A stretch of 64,000 nt of DNA from Halopenitus malekzadehii (GCF_900108505.1 NZ_FNWU01000005.1:62001-126000); one strand, 5' to 3'. Counted from the stretch's first letter, positions 25,113 through 35,000 are shown. Made by a program: numbers and translations. Notes: a model not told the origin generated them from the letters alone.

Positions 25113-26867
25113 ATGGCAGACTTCGACCTCGTTGACACAGAGGTCACTCACGAATCTGCGACTGATCTTCTGGAGTCGATAGATGCGGACTCTCCTGAGA
25201 GGGACCACGTACAGACAATTCAAGCAGTTCGTCTCCAGGCTGGCCAACCGGACTCTGAACTCAGATCGCTAAAACAGCTGGACGTGGAGTCGGTCAAACT
25301 GCTGGAACATCAGGTTGACGCTGCTTACCGTGCCCTTTTCGAGATGGATGGGAAAGCGCTACTTGCTGACGAGGTGGGCTTGGGCAAGACGATTGAAGTC
25401 GGGATGATCCTCAAAGAAATGCACTTCCGCGAGACGGACGATTCTGTTCTCATTCTCACCCCGGCCCAACTCGCCAAGCAATGGCAAGGAGAACTGTTGG
25501 AGAAGTTCGGACTAGAGTACGTGTGCAACTATGACGACGAATTCCGCGGCTTTGACCAGCACGACCACATCATAGCAAGTATTGATACGGCGAAGAGTGA
25601 CCGCCACCAAGCAACTGTTCTCAACCGAGACTGGGACGTTCTTGTTCTTGACGAGGCTCACTACGTCAAAAACGAGGAAACGGACCGCTATGATCTGATT
25701 GACAACCTCTCCTACAACTACGGATTTTTCTTGACAGCCACGCCCATTCAAAACGAGCTAACTGACCTGTATAACGTTGTTTCCTTGCTTCGACCGGGAC
25801 TGTTCGGGACGCGTGATGTCTTCCATCACTATTTCGTAAACAGTAATCAGGAAACACTCGTCAACCGCGACGAACTACAGGATCGGCTGAACAAGGTGAT
25901 GATTCGGAATCGGCGCGCAGATACGGATATTGATTTCACGAACAGAAGCATCGATACACGAACCTTCGATCCATCTTCTGAAGAACGAGAGCTCTATCAG
26001 GCAGTCTCTGATTACGTCAGAGGTGCGTATAGCGAGGATCAGGGCCAAAAGCTGGTTCTAATGCTGCTTCAGAAAGAGGTCGTCAGCAGCCCTGCTGCGC
26101 TGAAAGCAACTATTGAAAAACGGCTCGATGGCCAGTCTGAACTCACCCACACGGATGAACTGGAGTCAATCCTCGATCTGATTGAGGGTATTGAGACGGT
26201 CACAAAGCAGGAGAATCTGCTAAGCATCGTTGAGGAAGCCCGTGACCACGTCGAGATGGGACGAGTCATCGTCTTCACCCAGTTTCGAGCGACTCAACGA
26301 GAAATCCTTGATCGGTTGACTGAGGAAGGATATACGGTCCATTCCTTCCATGGGGGGCACTCTAGCCAGGAAAAAGAGCAAATCGTCGAAAACTTCGAGG
26401 AAGAGGGTGGGGTGCTAGTCTCGACAGATTCTATGTCAGAAGGACGTAACTTACAATTTTGTAACATAATGGTAAATTACGACTTGCCTTGGAATCCCAT
26501 GCGCGTAGAGCAACGTATCGGACGGATTCATCGGATCGGGCAGAAACGCGACGTGTACGTATTCAATATGGCTCTAAAAGACACAGTCGAAGAATACGTC
26601 CTAGAACGACTGTACCACAAGATCGATCTGTTCCAGCAGTCGGTTGGTGAGTTGAGTTCCATTCTCACACGGTTAGAGGAATCCGGCAAGACGTTTGAGG
26701 ACGAAATCTTTGAACGACTGGTTAACGCTGATTCCGAGATTGATCTGGAGAACGATTTCGACGCGATGGCCGTTGACTTACAGGAACAGCGTGAGCTTGC
26801 AGAGAAGCTAGAGGAGTTCAACAGTGGCGTTTTCGAAGGCTTCGATCTGGGGGCAAGTGATGACTGA
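25113..26867 (+). CDS. SNF2/RapA-like DEAH-box helicase, 584 aa
   Basis: The helicase core is complete: DEVGLGKT (86-93, motif I), DEAH (180-183, motif II), TATP (208-211, motif III), VIVFTQFRATQ (motif IV), and MSEGRNLQ with RIGRIHRIGQ for motifs V and VI. The RIGQ ending is typical of RapA and DISARM DrmD-like translocases. The N-terminus is short and the C-terminus ends in a coiled coil. It probably translocates on DNA as part of the methylase-linked system. Its last codons overlap the next gene by 8 bases. Confidence 0.88.
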   Translation: MADFDLVDTEVTHESATDLLESIDADSPERDHVQTIQAVRLQAGQPDSELRSLKQLDVESVKLLEHQVDAAYRALFEMDGKALLADEVGLGKTIEVGMILKEMHFRETDDSVLILTPAQLAKQWQGELLEKFGLEYVCNYDDEFRGFDQHDHIIASIDTAKSDRHQATVLNRDWDVLVLDEAHYVKNEETDRYDLIDNLSYNYGFFLTATPIQNELTDLYNVVSLLRPGLFGTRDVFHHYFVNSNQETLVNRDELQDRLNKVMIRNRRADTDIDFTNRSIDTRTFDPSSEERELYQAVSDYVRGAYSEDQGQKLVLMLLQKEVVSSPAALKATIEKRLDGQSELTHTDELESILDLIEGIETVTKQENLLSIVEEARDHVEMGRVIVFTQFRATQREILDRLTEEGYTVHSFHGGHSSQEKEQIVENFEEEGGVLVSTDSMSEGRNLQFCNIMVNYDLPWNPMRVEQRIGRIHRIGQKRDVYVFNMALKDTVEEYVLERLYHKIDLFQQSVGELSSILTRLEESGKTFEDEIFERLVNADSEIDLENDFDAMAVDLQEQRELAEKLEEFNSGVFEGFDLGASDD

Positions 26868-28023
26868 CGCTGCGATTCCGATCACTCAATCAGCCGTCGA
26901 ACAATTCACCGAGCGGTATCTGACTTTCCTCGGATCCACGATAAAGAGAGAGGGAGATAGGTGGGAAGTTACCGTTCCAGGTGAAGCAGAAACAGAGATT
27001 CCGTCGGGTCAGTTGGTCTTATTCTGTGGCGATGCTGCCGCTGATTTGGGCGAGAACGAACGACAGCTTCACCCAGAGAGCTCCTTCTTTCAGGAGATCA
27101 TTGATGAAGCGAGTGAGAGGCAGCCTACAGGTAAAATTACCATCTCATCAAAGAATACTCAGATTGAGATTCCGCAGTGGCTTCAGGAGAACAACATCAA
27201 TGTGAACGACGCGACGTTCACGCCATACTACGATCGCTCCGCCATAGCTATCCACTACCGAATCAGCATCGAGACGGTCAGTGAGTACCAAACGGAGTTA
27301 CTCCGTGTGACTGCTATTGATATTCGGTCAATGGAGCGCCTTCCGAATCTCGAAGAGACGTTTCTCGAATCCACGCTACCTACTGAACCACAGATCGAGA
27401 GTCAACCCGTAGATGTTGAGAAATCTACAGCGGATGAATTGATCGCACAGACTCGTGAGCAGATTGTTGAACGTGTTCAGCCGAAGATTGACGAGATCCA
27501 TCAAGAGGCATCTAGATCAGCAGATGCTGAGATTGAAGAATACCGGCAGATGCAGCAGCAACGAATAGAGGAATTGGAAGAGAAGAAAACCCGACTCTCG
27601 GATCGGATCCAGGATTTAAGCGAGTCAATCCAACAGAGCAGCGATGAAGGAGACCGTGTAGAAGCGCTTCAGAAACGGAAAGAGCTTAATTCGGAATACG
27701 AGGATGTGGACTCAGAACTTGAGGAGCTCCACCATAGACGTGAGCAAGGATTTCCACGGAAACAGCGAGAAATCCGTGAAAGGCACGCTCTGGAAGTCAT
27801 TGTAAGCCCACTTACGATAACACAGATCGAATACGAACGGGGGGAACTCGTTCTTGAGTTAGAGGAAGGAACGGTGACCCGGTCACTGACACTCGGATAT
27901 GGGGATGGCGTCGGGATTACTGATGAACTGGATTGTGAGTTCTGCCATCAGACACTCGGAGAACACAATTCACTGCGGACTATCCAAGAAGGTCTGCAGT
28001 GCTCCCAGTGTTATTCGAACTAA
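26860..28023 (+). CDS. Coiled-coil, zinc-ribbon partner of the SNF2 helicase, 387 aa
   Basis: The N-terminal ~170 residues form an alpha-beta domain with strands (WEVTVPGEAETEIPSG, GKITISSKNTQIEIP). Residues about 195-300 are a long charged coiled coil (MQQQRIEELEEKKTRLSDRI). The protein ends in CEFCHQTLGEHN...CSQCYSN, a zinc ribbon. ATG 26860 overlaps the helicase stop. SNF2-type defence helicases often come with a helical companion that may clamp DNA or bridge to other subunits, and this looks like one. The family is not named. Confidence 0.7.
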   Translation: MTDAAIPITQSAVEQFTERYLTFLGSTIKREGDRWEVTVPGEAETEIPSGQLVLFCGDAAADLGENERQLHPESSFFQEIIDEASERQPTGKITISSKNTQIEIPQWLQENNINVNDATFTPYYDRSAIAIHYRISIETVSEYQTELLRVTAIDIRSMERLPNLEETFLESTLPTEPQIESQPVDVEKSTADELIAQTREQIVERVQPKIDEIHQEASRSADAEIEEYRQMQQQRIEELEEKKTRLSDRIQDLSESIQQSSDEGDRVEALQKRKELNSEYEDVDSELEELHHRREQGFPRKQREIRERHALEVIVSPLTITQIEYERGELVLELEEGTVTRSLTLGYGDGVGITDELDCEFCHQTLGEHNSLRTIQEGLQCSQCYSN

Positions 28024-28089
28024 TTCTGATAGAGAAATTAGCGCAGGTGGCTAAGTCAAGAGCTTCCTAGTCTGGGGCGTCAGTGAAGT

Positions 28090-28490
28090 GTACAATCGTG
28101 AGAGTGAGACGCACCATCACACATATATGACACCGTCCAAGACTATTCGTAGTGCGACGCTTTGGGGATCCTGAGTACTGGTCATTTACCGCATACCGCG
28201 ATGAGTTCCTTGTAGACTGCCCTACTATTGAGCAGCTGGCGATACTTGATGAAGAAATTGTCAACAGCGCGTTCGTTCGGGCCGGTCGGTAACCTAATCG
28301 GGATGTCAATGCAGAGACGGTCAATATCGTGACCGTCATCGTAGTCTTCCCACACGTCTTTGATTGAGTCGTACGTCGCTGGATGTGGTGCAGCAGAGTT
28401 GGGTCGGTGTTCGAGGCAGAGCCAGTGGTCACCGGCCCAGTCGACACCGAGTAAGACGCTCAGATTCTCAGGAATTGAACAATTGGTCAT
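28090..28490 (-). pseudogene. Decayed DUF429 (RNase-H-like) gene
   Basis: The first 75 codons read as a normal DUF429 start, with VLLGVDWAGDHWLCLEH and RLCIDIPIRLPTGPNERAVD. The frame then loses similarity and stops at 28182. A second piece of the family can be followed downstream in other frames (SPKRRTTNS, then LDGVIYV after a shift). The family is normally over 200 residues, so there is at least one large deletion and one frameshift. The ATG at 28490 overlaps the end of the STAND gene. Confidence 0.65.
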
Positions 28491-31400
28491 ATTCTTTGAT
28501 CTCCGAGTTCAACCATCGACGAACGAGAGGTGACTCCTCATCCCGCAACAGTTCCTGTAATTCTTGTTTCATAGTTTCTAACGAATCACCCCCCATCCTG
28601 CTTCCTGTCGGGACTGCACTTAGAGTGTGGAAGACTTCTTCATGTTCCCCATAGCGAACCAACATTCCACGAGTTATCTCCCACCACCGATCGTGTTTTT
28701 GTCTCGGAACGCATTCGGCCAGAATCGGAGCTCGATTTGCTGGATCAATATCCGTCCACTCCCACAACACATCAGGCGGGACCAAGAAAATTCCCGGTGT
28801 ATTATTCACATACCCCGTTCCAGCAAACCAGCGTTGTAATCGGATGCGGTTTGAGTAGTCCTCGAACCTGTCCGATACCAGATCCCAAGCTTCTGCAGGT
28901 CGTTCCTTGAATAACGGTCTAAGCACTGTGTCGGTGTTCTCCCGGATTCCAGCTAATCCACCTTTTTTGCTTTTGAATGACAAGATGGCGTTAGCAATTT
29001 GAAAACCACAATCAGTATTTTGCGTAATCACCTTCTTTGTGAGTTGCTCCCATTCATACCAGTGACCATCGATATTGATTGGCGAATCAGCTTTAACAAG
29101 CTCATTATGTGTTAATGCATCTACAATCATATCCTCGTGGAGAGATGGTGGATCATCCTGCCGGTAGTAATCGTATGCAAGGTTGACTAATACTCCTGCA
29201 GCTTGTCCTGAGTCCTCGTTTAGCAAATATTGGCCAATCTCTAAGAAGACATCCTCATCCAAATCGCCGTTTCGGGCAATAGTGCCAACTTGTTGGAGCG
29301 TGCCTATCGGGATTTCATCTTGTCTCACTGCTCTAAATATCATTTTCACCGCCCGAACCGTCGGATCAGCGCGGCGCACGAGAAACGGGAAAAAAGAAAT
29401 TAACTGTTCATCATTGCGTAATTTCGAAAATACATCACGTGGAGAATTACAACACTCATCAACGATCTCTCCGAGATACGCACCGAAGCATGCCAACTTC
29501 GCGTCTTCATTAACTTCTCGTAGCCCATCTAGAAATATTGGAATTAACCTTCCTTCAGGATCACGTTTTCCTAACTCTTCCCCAAAGGAAATTAAGTTTT
29601 CTGAGGAATCCTTATGTAACCACTCCAATTCTCCTCGTAATAATTCAGGGTTGTCAACAGCCTCTTCTGCCAAGACACCAATTTGCTGATCAGCGAGTTC
29701 AGCCCGATCTTCCTGTCTTGCTACAAACCCTTGTACACCAACAAATCGATGAAGCCGAGTATGAAAACTTCGATATGTGACTTCCTTTTCGAAAGTTACC
29801 CATTCGTCCCGCCAAGGACAATCGTCGTCAAAATCCTCAACGATACGACCAACTGCGGTCAATATCTCTCTTGTATCTACATCGTTCCGCTCTAGGAAGT
29901 GTGTGTACGTTTCGCGGACCACTGGTGAAATTATTTCCCATTTTGCCATCCGTCGTCCATTGGTCACTAGAATATCCACCGCCTTGTCAAAGTGCTCCTG
30001 ATCAAAATCATCAATATGTTCCTCGACCTTCTTCCAGATCGTAATAAGATATTCGGCAACATCATCGGAAGTGTCTGGTTCCCAGAAATCAGGCGCACGT
30101 TTCGCACCTTGCCGATGGGGGATCCCCCCACCACGACTACCACCGAACGAAAGAACGTGTTCGGCACACTCTAAGCATAGCCGATGTGCGTTTTTTGATT
30201 CAGAATCAAACAGCTCTAGCAGAATTGGTAATCGATCGCTCGGCGGAACTTCTGTTGGTGAGTGTGGGCCTAGTTGCGAAGTGAATAATTCTACGAATAT
30301 TCCGGTCGAGTTATTACTATATTGATAGTCGTTTTCTGCTAATGCAAGCCTTCTCAATAATTCAGCTGCCTGGAAAAAACAATTCTCCCAGACTGCTATT
30401 CGACGTAAACTCTCCAAAATCACCCGCCTATCTTCAATCCGTTCTAGATCTTCTTGATCTCGTGAACCCAAAAATTCCTGTAATGCAATTAATGCCTCAT
30501 TTGGCGTGATCTCAACTAATCCCCGAAATACCCATCCATACTGCCCACTGAGGCCCGTAGGCGTAAACCAATCAATTTCTCGGAGTAGTCTCTTTGACCA
30601 TTTTTGAACCTCTGGAACGGTGTTCGAATATGGAATTCGTTCAACAAACCCAGACTGTAATGACGCTGGCATTTCAACGAGTAATCGCTGAAGATGTGCT
30701 TGGTTATGCTGAATAGATTCCTTCATTAAGAAAGCAGCTAAAGGAATCAACCTAAGGGAGAGCGTTTCATCGCCCTGAAGAACACCACGATCCTTTTCAT
30801 ATTTAACAACTCGCTGGATTTCGCTGCGAGAATAATCCTCATCCAACTCGAATACTTCGATTAGCCATTCTTGTTGGGCTATATCTCGGGGATTGTTTTG
30901 ATGCCAGTGGACGCGGTTGAAAAATGCAAACGGCGTGATAATCCGCTTAGCATCCGTCACATTAGGGGCATTCGGTTCACTTCCAACGAGTAATCGCTCA
31001 AATATTATTGAATCAGTCACCTCTAATATGCTATCATCAATTTGGCGTTCGACAGAGTTACTCGCTAATAATAACGCCATTTCGGGAAATCCATCGGAGA
31101 TACGCGCAAACCGATCAGTCGTATGTCCTGGTAAATCTGGAAATTCCCCATTTAGAATCTGTTTTAATTCATCGGTTTTCATTCGACGAACCGTTTTCCG
31201 GAGATCTGCAGGAACTTCTCGGAAATCATCAGAAATCGTGATGAACGCTAAACGGTCGTATGATCTATACCGATTGTAGATTTCTCGGTGTTGCTCCCCT
31301 GAGCAATCATCAAGCACCACTATCGCTTGCCAGGAGTCGTCGTTCTCTAATCGTGCCGCCAATTCACTTCTGATGAATTGGTCTGCCTTAACGTAAATTA

Positions 31401-32175
31401 CGAGATTAGCAATCCGTTCATCGGAGACAGTCTCATATACTAATCGAGTTTTCCCTAGGCCAGATATTCCCTGTACTCTACAGACAACTGCTTCATTATG
31501 CTCGTTGAATTCTTCTCCCCGTTTATGAATCGCGTTCCGTAGATGGATTTTAATCTCTTCACGGGCCTCTGATTCAACGTAATCCTGAGGGAACCAAATC
31601 TCCCGGCGATCTGCCCATTTTTCGATTCCTTTGCCAACACCACCACTGGGTCCATAAGTGTGAATTAAGCTTGGAAAGTGATTGACTGCGCTAAGCAACT
31701 CCGAGAAGCTATATACGTCAACATTGATGTCCACAAATCCTTTCTCTTCAAAGACCGCTTGGATTGCTTCAATTCGCTTGGTACGGCCTTGGGGTTGGAG
31801 ATGGCCAAAGGTTACTAATACGTAATTTCCATCCTCTTCGATTATCTCAGCCAAATAGGGTTTGAGATTGCCGTTATCATCTAGGACAGCAGTACGACAT
31901 TCTGATTCGGTTAGTCGAGTAGATTTAATTTCGAATCCGGTTCGCCCGGTCGGGAGTAATCCGGTGTGTTCGAGATGGGAAATGTCAGCAGGCAGTTTTG
32001 CTTCAGCATCGATCCCACCGTCTGGTTCGTGAATATTTGCACTCAAGTGTGTATCTACCCGGTGATTTACGCCAGCGATAGCGGCTTCAAGTAAGTCCTT
32101 GAAAAATTTTTCAGCGTCACTCGGTCCAAATTCTGATAGGTCCGAGTCAATTAATTCAAGCCCGCGCCGTCTCAT
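28468..32175 (-). CDS. Avs-like STAND NTPase with N-terminal PD-(D/E)XK nuclease, 1235 aa
   Basis: Residues 1-170 contain a restriction-type nuclease: G-G-I-D56-A-E, then F-E82-I-K84-S, as in Mrr/Cap4-like effectors. Walker A GISGLGKTR lies at 236-244 and Walker B IVVLDDCS at 285-292, giving a STAND-type NTPase; the region to about 420 fits a winged-helix lid. The long C-terminal half is a helical repeat solenoid. This order (nuclease, STAND NTPase, repeat sensor) is that of antiviral Avs proteins, which recognise a phage protein and then cleave DNA. The trigger cannot be inferred. The gene is AT-rich for this genome, suggesting transfer. Confidence 0.8.
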   Translation of the reverse strand: MRRRGLELIDSDLSEFGPSDAEKFFKDLLEAAIAGVNHRVDTHLSANIHEPDGGIDAEAKLPADISHLEHTGLLPTGRTGFEIKSTRLTESECRTAVLDDNGNLKPYLAEIIEEDGNYVLVTFGHLQPQGRTKRIEAIQAVFEEKGFVDINVDVYSFSELLSAVNHFPSLIHTYGPSGGVGKGIEKWADRREIWFPQDYVESEAREEIKIHLRNAIHKRGEEFNEHNEAVVCRVQGISGLGKTRLVYETVSDERIANLVIYVKADQFIRSELAARLENDDSWQAIVVLDDCSGEQHREIYNRYRSYDRLAFITISDDFREVPADLRKTVRRMKTDELKQILNGEFPDLPGHTTDRFARISDGFPEMALLLASNSVERQIDDSILEVTDSIIFERLLVGSEPNAPNVTDAKRIITPFAFFNRVHWHQNNPRDIAQQEWLIEVFELDEDYSRSEIQRVVKYEKDRGVLQGDETLSLRLIPLAAFLMKESIQHNQAHLQRLLVEMPASLQSGFVERIPYSNTVPEVQKWSKRLLREIDWFTPTGLSGQYGWVFRGLVEITPNEALIALQEFLGSRDQEDLERIEDRRVILESLRRIAVWENCFFQAAELLRRLALAENDYQYSNNSTGIFVELFTSQLGPHSPTEVPPSDRLPILLELFDSESKNAHRLCLECAEHVLSFGGSRGGGIPHRQGAKRAPDFWEPDTSDDVAEYLITIWKKVEEHIDDFDQEHFDKAVDILVTNGRRMAKWEIISPVVRETYTHFLERNDVDTREILTAVGRIVEDFDDDCPWRDEWVTFEKEVTYRSFHTRLHRFVGVQGFVARQEDRAELADQQIGVLAEEAVDNPELLRGELEWLHKDSSENLISFGEELGKRDPEGRLIPIFLDGLREVNEDAKLACFGAYLGEIVDECCNSPRDVFSKLRNDEQLISFFPFLVRRADPTVRAVKMIFRAVRQDEIPIGTLQQVGTIARNGDLDEDVFLEIGQYLLNEDSGQAAGVLVNLAYDYYRQDDPPSLHEDMIVDALTHNELVKADSPINIDGHWYEWEQLTKKVITQNTDCGFQIANAILSFKSKKGGLAGIRENTDTVLRPLFKERPAEAWDLVSDRFEDYSNRIRLQRWFAGTGYVNNTPGIFLVPPDVLWEWTDIDPANRAPILAECVPRQKHDRWWEITRGMLVRYGEHEEVFHTLSAVPTGSRMGGDSLETMKQELQELLRDEESPLVRRWLNSEIKEYDQLFNS

Positions 32176-32425
32176 TCCCTGTCGTTTGACGCGGATAATG
32201 CTTAATAGTACTTACTTAGTGGGTAGCGGTGCTGTAGCGGTGATCTTTGATTTTGACTTCTTCAGTAGGACAGCAAAGCAGCTCCAGTATAGTGGTAACA
32301 TATGTGTAGACAATTAGATTGATTGGAATTATTGGGCTCAGGTCGGCGTTGAATTCACTCTTTTTCTGAATCGATCCGACTCGTCGACACTAAGAAGATA
32401 CTGGCCCATTTCTAAGAAGTAAGAT

Positions 32426-33388
32426 ATGGATAAGAGGATCGCAGAAATCGAAGAACACGAACTCCGATCGGTGTGGGAGAACGAGGAACGGGATTTCACT
32501 CGATGGCTGACCGAGAATATTGACTTGCTGAGTGCGGAACTCGGGATTGAAATCGAGGACGCGCGTGCTGAAGAAGCGATCGGGGATTTCTCAGCAGACA
32601 TCGTAGCTCGGGAGATGAACACTGGTGAGACTGTCGTCATCGAAAACCAGTATAGCAAAACGGATCACGACCATCTGGGCAAACTGTTGACGTACTCGGC
32701 CGGAAAGCGAGCTGGATTCACGATGTGGCTGGCTGAGGAATTCCGACCAGAACACCGGAGTGTACTGGAATGGCTCAACGAAAGCGGGCCGAAGGACGTG
32801 AAATTCTTCGCTATCAAACCTCGTGTGGTGAGTATTGAGGGTTCAGAGAAGCGAGGATTCGAATTCGAAGTGATCGTCGAGCCGAACGACTGGGAGCGAG
32901 AGTTGAGCGATGAGCAGTCACTCACAGAGACTGAAAAGGGCTACAAGGAATTCTTCGCTGACTTGGTTGAGGCATATGCTGAACGGCGGCCGAGTTGGTA
33001 CAAACTGACGCCCGGGCCGCGCGGGTATATGACGTTCAGTGCAGGGATTTCGGGGGTCAGTTTCGGCTGGGTTTTCCATCAAGGCCCCGAGTTCTCGATC
33101 GAGCTGTATATTTCGACTTCGGAGAAGGAGCGAAATGAGGCGATCTTTGAAACGCTGCAGGATGATCGTGAGGAGATCGAATCGAATCTGGATGTTGAAC
33201 TCGTGTGGCAGCAGTTGCCTGAAAAGCAGGCCTGTCGGATCAAATGGCCGAAACCGATCGAAGGGAAAATCACGGATCTAACCCCTGAACAACAGGCCGA
33301 GTTGATTGAATGGGGAGTGGATGCTATGGAGATATTCCAAGATGAATTCGAACAACGCGTTGCGAAGATACAGAGCCCGGGTTTGTGA
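32426..33388 (+). CDS. DUF4268 PD-(D/E)XK-like nuclease, 320 aa
   Basis: Residues 50-90 read GDFSADIVA (D54, D58) and then VVIENQYSKTDHDHLGKLLTY, the core of NucS/DUF4268-type nucleases, with E73-N-Q75 in place of the canonical E-x-K. The C-terminal domain around 155-300 (ETEKGYKEFFADLVEAYAERRPSWY..., WVFHQG, IELYIS) is the DUF4268 region. It stands alone between divergently and convergently arranged genes. Such proteins occur singly in defence islands; the ExQ variant is known to be active in some families, so activity is possible. Confidence 0.78.
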   Translation: MDKRIAEIEEHELRSVWENEERDFTRWLTENIDLLSAELGIEIEDARAEEAIGDFSADIVAREMNTGETVVIENQYSKTDHDHLGKLLTYSAGKRAGFTMWLAEEFRPEHRSVLEWLNESGPKDVKFFAIKPRVVSIEGSEKRGFEFEVIVEPNDWERELSDEQSLTETEKGYKEFFADLVEAYAERRPSWYKLTPGPRGYMTFSAGISGVSFGWVFHQGPEFSIELYISTSEKERNEAIFETLQDDREEIESNLDVELVWQQLPEKQACRIKWPKPIEGKITDLTPEQQAELIEWGVDAMEIFQDEFEQRVAKIQSPGL

Positions 33389-33496
33389 AGTACGTCTTGT
33401 TCTAATTAGATTACTGCCAGACCCTGTCTATTCAAGACTATGTCTTTCTCAACACTCGTTAGTCACCTTGTTTTCAAAGCTCATATCTTTCGGTTC

Positions 33497-33541
33497 TGTT
33501 GAAACCCTCAGAAGCCGACCCAAACAGATTGACGAATACAG
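33497..33541 (+). repeat. Dispersed TGTTGAA...TACAG element, copy 1
   Basis: This 45-base element starts TGTTGAAACCCTCAGAAG and ends GAATACAG. It is intergenic and matches the ends of four other copies in the window (40722, 43221, 46861, 58324). Confidence 0.55.
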
Positions 33542-33623
33542 AGTCATTTAGCAGAAGTCTATCAAATTATATTCCAGATCTATCTATACCTTATGGTGCG
33601 AGGAATTATATAATATCTGCAAT

Positions 33624-35000
33624 TCAGCGGTTATTAGGATTGTTTGCATCTCTTGACTTATATTGGTTTGTTATTTTGTGTAATAAGTAGAGTTCGCGAT
33701 GAATTCGCTTTCTATTCTTTTGAATCTCAGACACATCTCTTCCGGCATTATCCAGATAGAATTTGAAATCATCGATGTCCCAACTATTATAATTTATACA
33801 GTATAGATCAATTAATCCCTCTAGAAGTGTTTTGGCTAAATTTTTATTTTCTTTTGTTATCTCTTCTTCTTCTATATCATGCACGATACTGTTCCTCTTT
33901 TTAGCTATTCTGTCAACTCTTGCGTCAAATAGGGGCTGGTGCTCTGATCTGAACAACGATTTTGATCTTTTAGCGACTGCTTCCATTGTCTCCTGGCTAT
34001 TATTAGATAATGTTAAATTTTCCATTCCTCGCCAATAATTTAGAAATGCATCTTTATCATCTGGGTCTGTTATTCCTGCCTGAAATGCCCGGAATGCCTT
34101 CTTTAGTTCAGGTGCAATTTGAGTCATATTTTCATTAAATTTTGGGAGTTCATCAAAGACTTGTTTGTATCGTCTGCCTTTCCAACCAGAAATACGTAGT
34201 CTTTCCCGAGGTTTAATGTCAGTTTCATACCGAAGGTGGTCATATGATCCATTCTTGAACACAAGGTAAATGAAGGGCTTTGTAAGGTCGGACCATCCAG
34301 ATCGCCAAATTGATCTAGAGGATGACCAACCCTCAACCTTATTTTTATAAACGGAGTAATTAATTTGCCCTAATAATAAAGATAGTGACTCATCTAACAC
34401 TTCCATAGTATATTCAATATCATGTGCCTCGTGGGTGAACTTCCAAAAAGTCTGGCGAGTCCCCTTAATCTCGTTAGGTGATTCTTCTATAAATTCCTTG
34501 AATTCATCTGTTGATTCAGCTGCCTTTTGATAAGTGGTTTTCCAATTATTATAAGAGATTCTCTCAATGGTCGTTCTCGCTATCTTGTACTCATTTGGTG
34601 GCCCGTATTTTTGCTGAAAGGTTAGGTGCAGTGGAAAGACAACAGTATACGTCTCTAGCTGTTTCATATTCCACTTCGATTTGAGCATACCAACTCCTCT
34701 TTTGAAATCATCTACAGGATCTTCACTGAATTTTAAAAAATTAAGTAGATTCTTGAGTTCGTCTTTTATTTTATAATCTGATATAGAATATTCCTCATTA
34801 TCTATACCTAGTTCGTCAACAATAATTGAAAGGATAGAATTGAGTCTGGTTATATCGTGTCCAGATGTTCTAAATCCAGTTGTCTCTTTACTGATACAAT
34901 CAACTGCCGAAATGACATAGTCATCCAAGTCAGGCACCATATTCTGATAGATGATATTCTTTTGTTGACCATTTATAAAATTGGGTAATACGACCCACAT
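33624..35000 (-). CDS. HEPN-like protein in an AT-rich insert, 458 aa
   Basis: R370-N371 and H375 (KKRNSIVHDIEEE; numbered from the GTG at 35003) match the Rx4-6H HEPN motif inside a helical C-terminal region that starts with a preceding helix (AFLNYWRGMENLTLS). This arrangement is like ApeA/HEPN_Apea-type defence proteins. The N-terminal 300 residues are a mixed fold of unknown family. The gene and its flanks are markedly AT-rich compared with neighbours and use different codons, a sign of recent acquisition. ATG 35000 is preferred over the GTG at 35003. It may be an abortive-infection RNase. Confidence 0.68.
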   Translation of the reverse strand: MWVVLPNFINGQQKNIIYQNMVPDLDDYVISAVDCISKETTGFRTSGHDITRLNSILSIIVDELGIDNEEYSISDYKIKDELKNLLNFLKFSEDPVDDFKRGVGMLKSKWNMKQLETYTVVFPLHLTFQQKYGPPNEYKIARTTIERISYNNWKTTYQKAAESTDEFKEFIEESPNEIKGTRQTFWKFTHEAHDIEYTMEVLDESLSLLLGQINYSVYKNKVEGWSSSRSIWRSGWSDLTKPFIYLVFKNGSYDHLRYETDIKPRERLRISGWKGRRYKQVFDELPKFNENMTQIAPELKKAFRAFQAGITDPDDKDAFLNYWRGMENLTLSNNSQETMEAVAKRSKSLFRSEHQPLFDARVDRIAKKRNSIVHDIEEEEITKENKNLAKTLLEGLIDLYCINYNSWDIDDFKFYLDNAGRDVSEIQKNRKRIHRELYLLHKITNQYKSRDANNPNNR

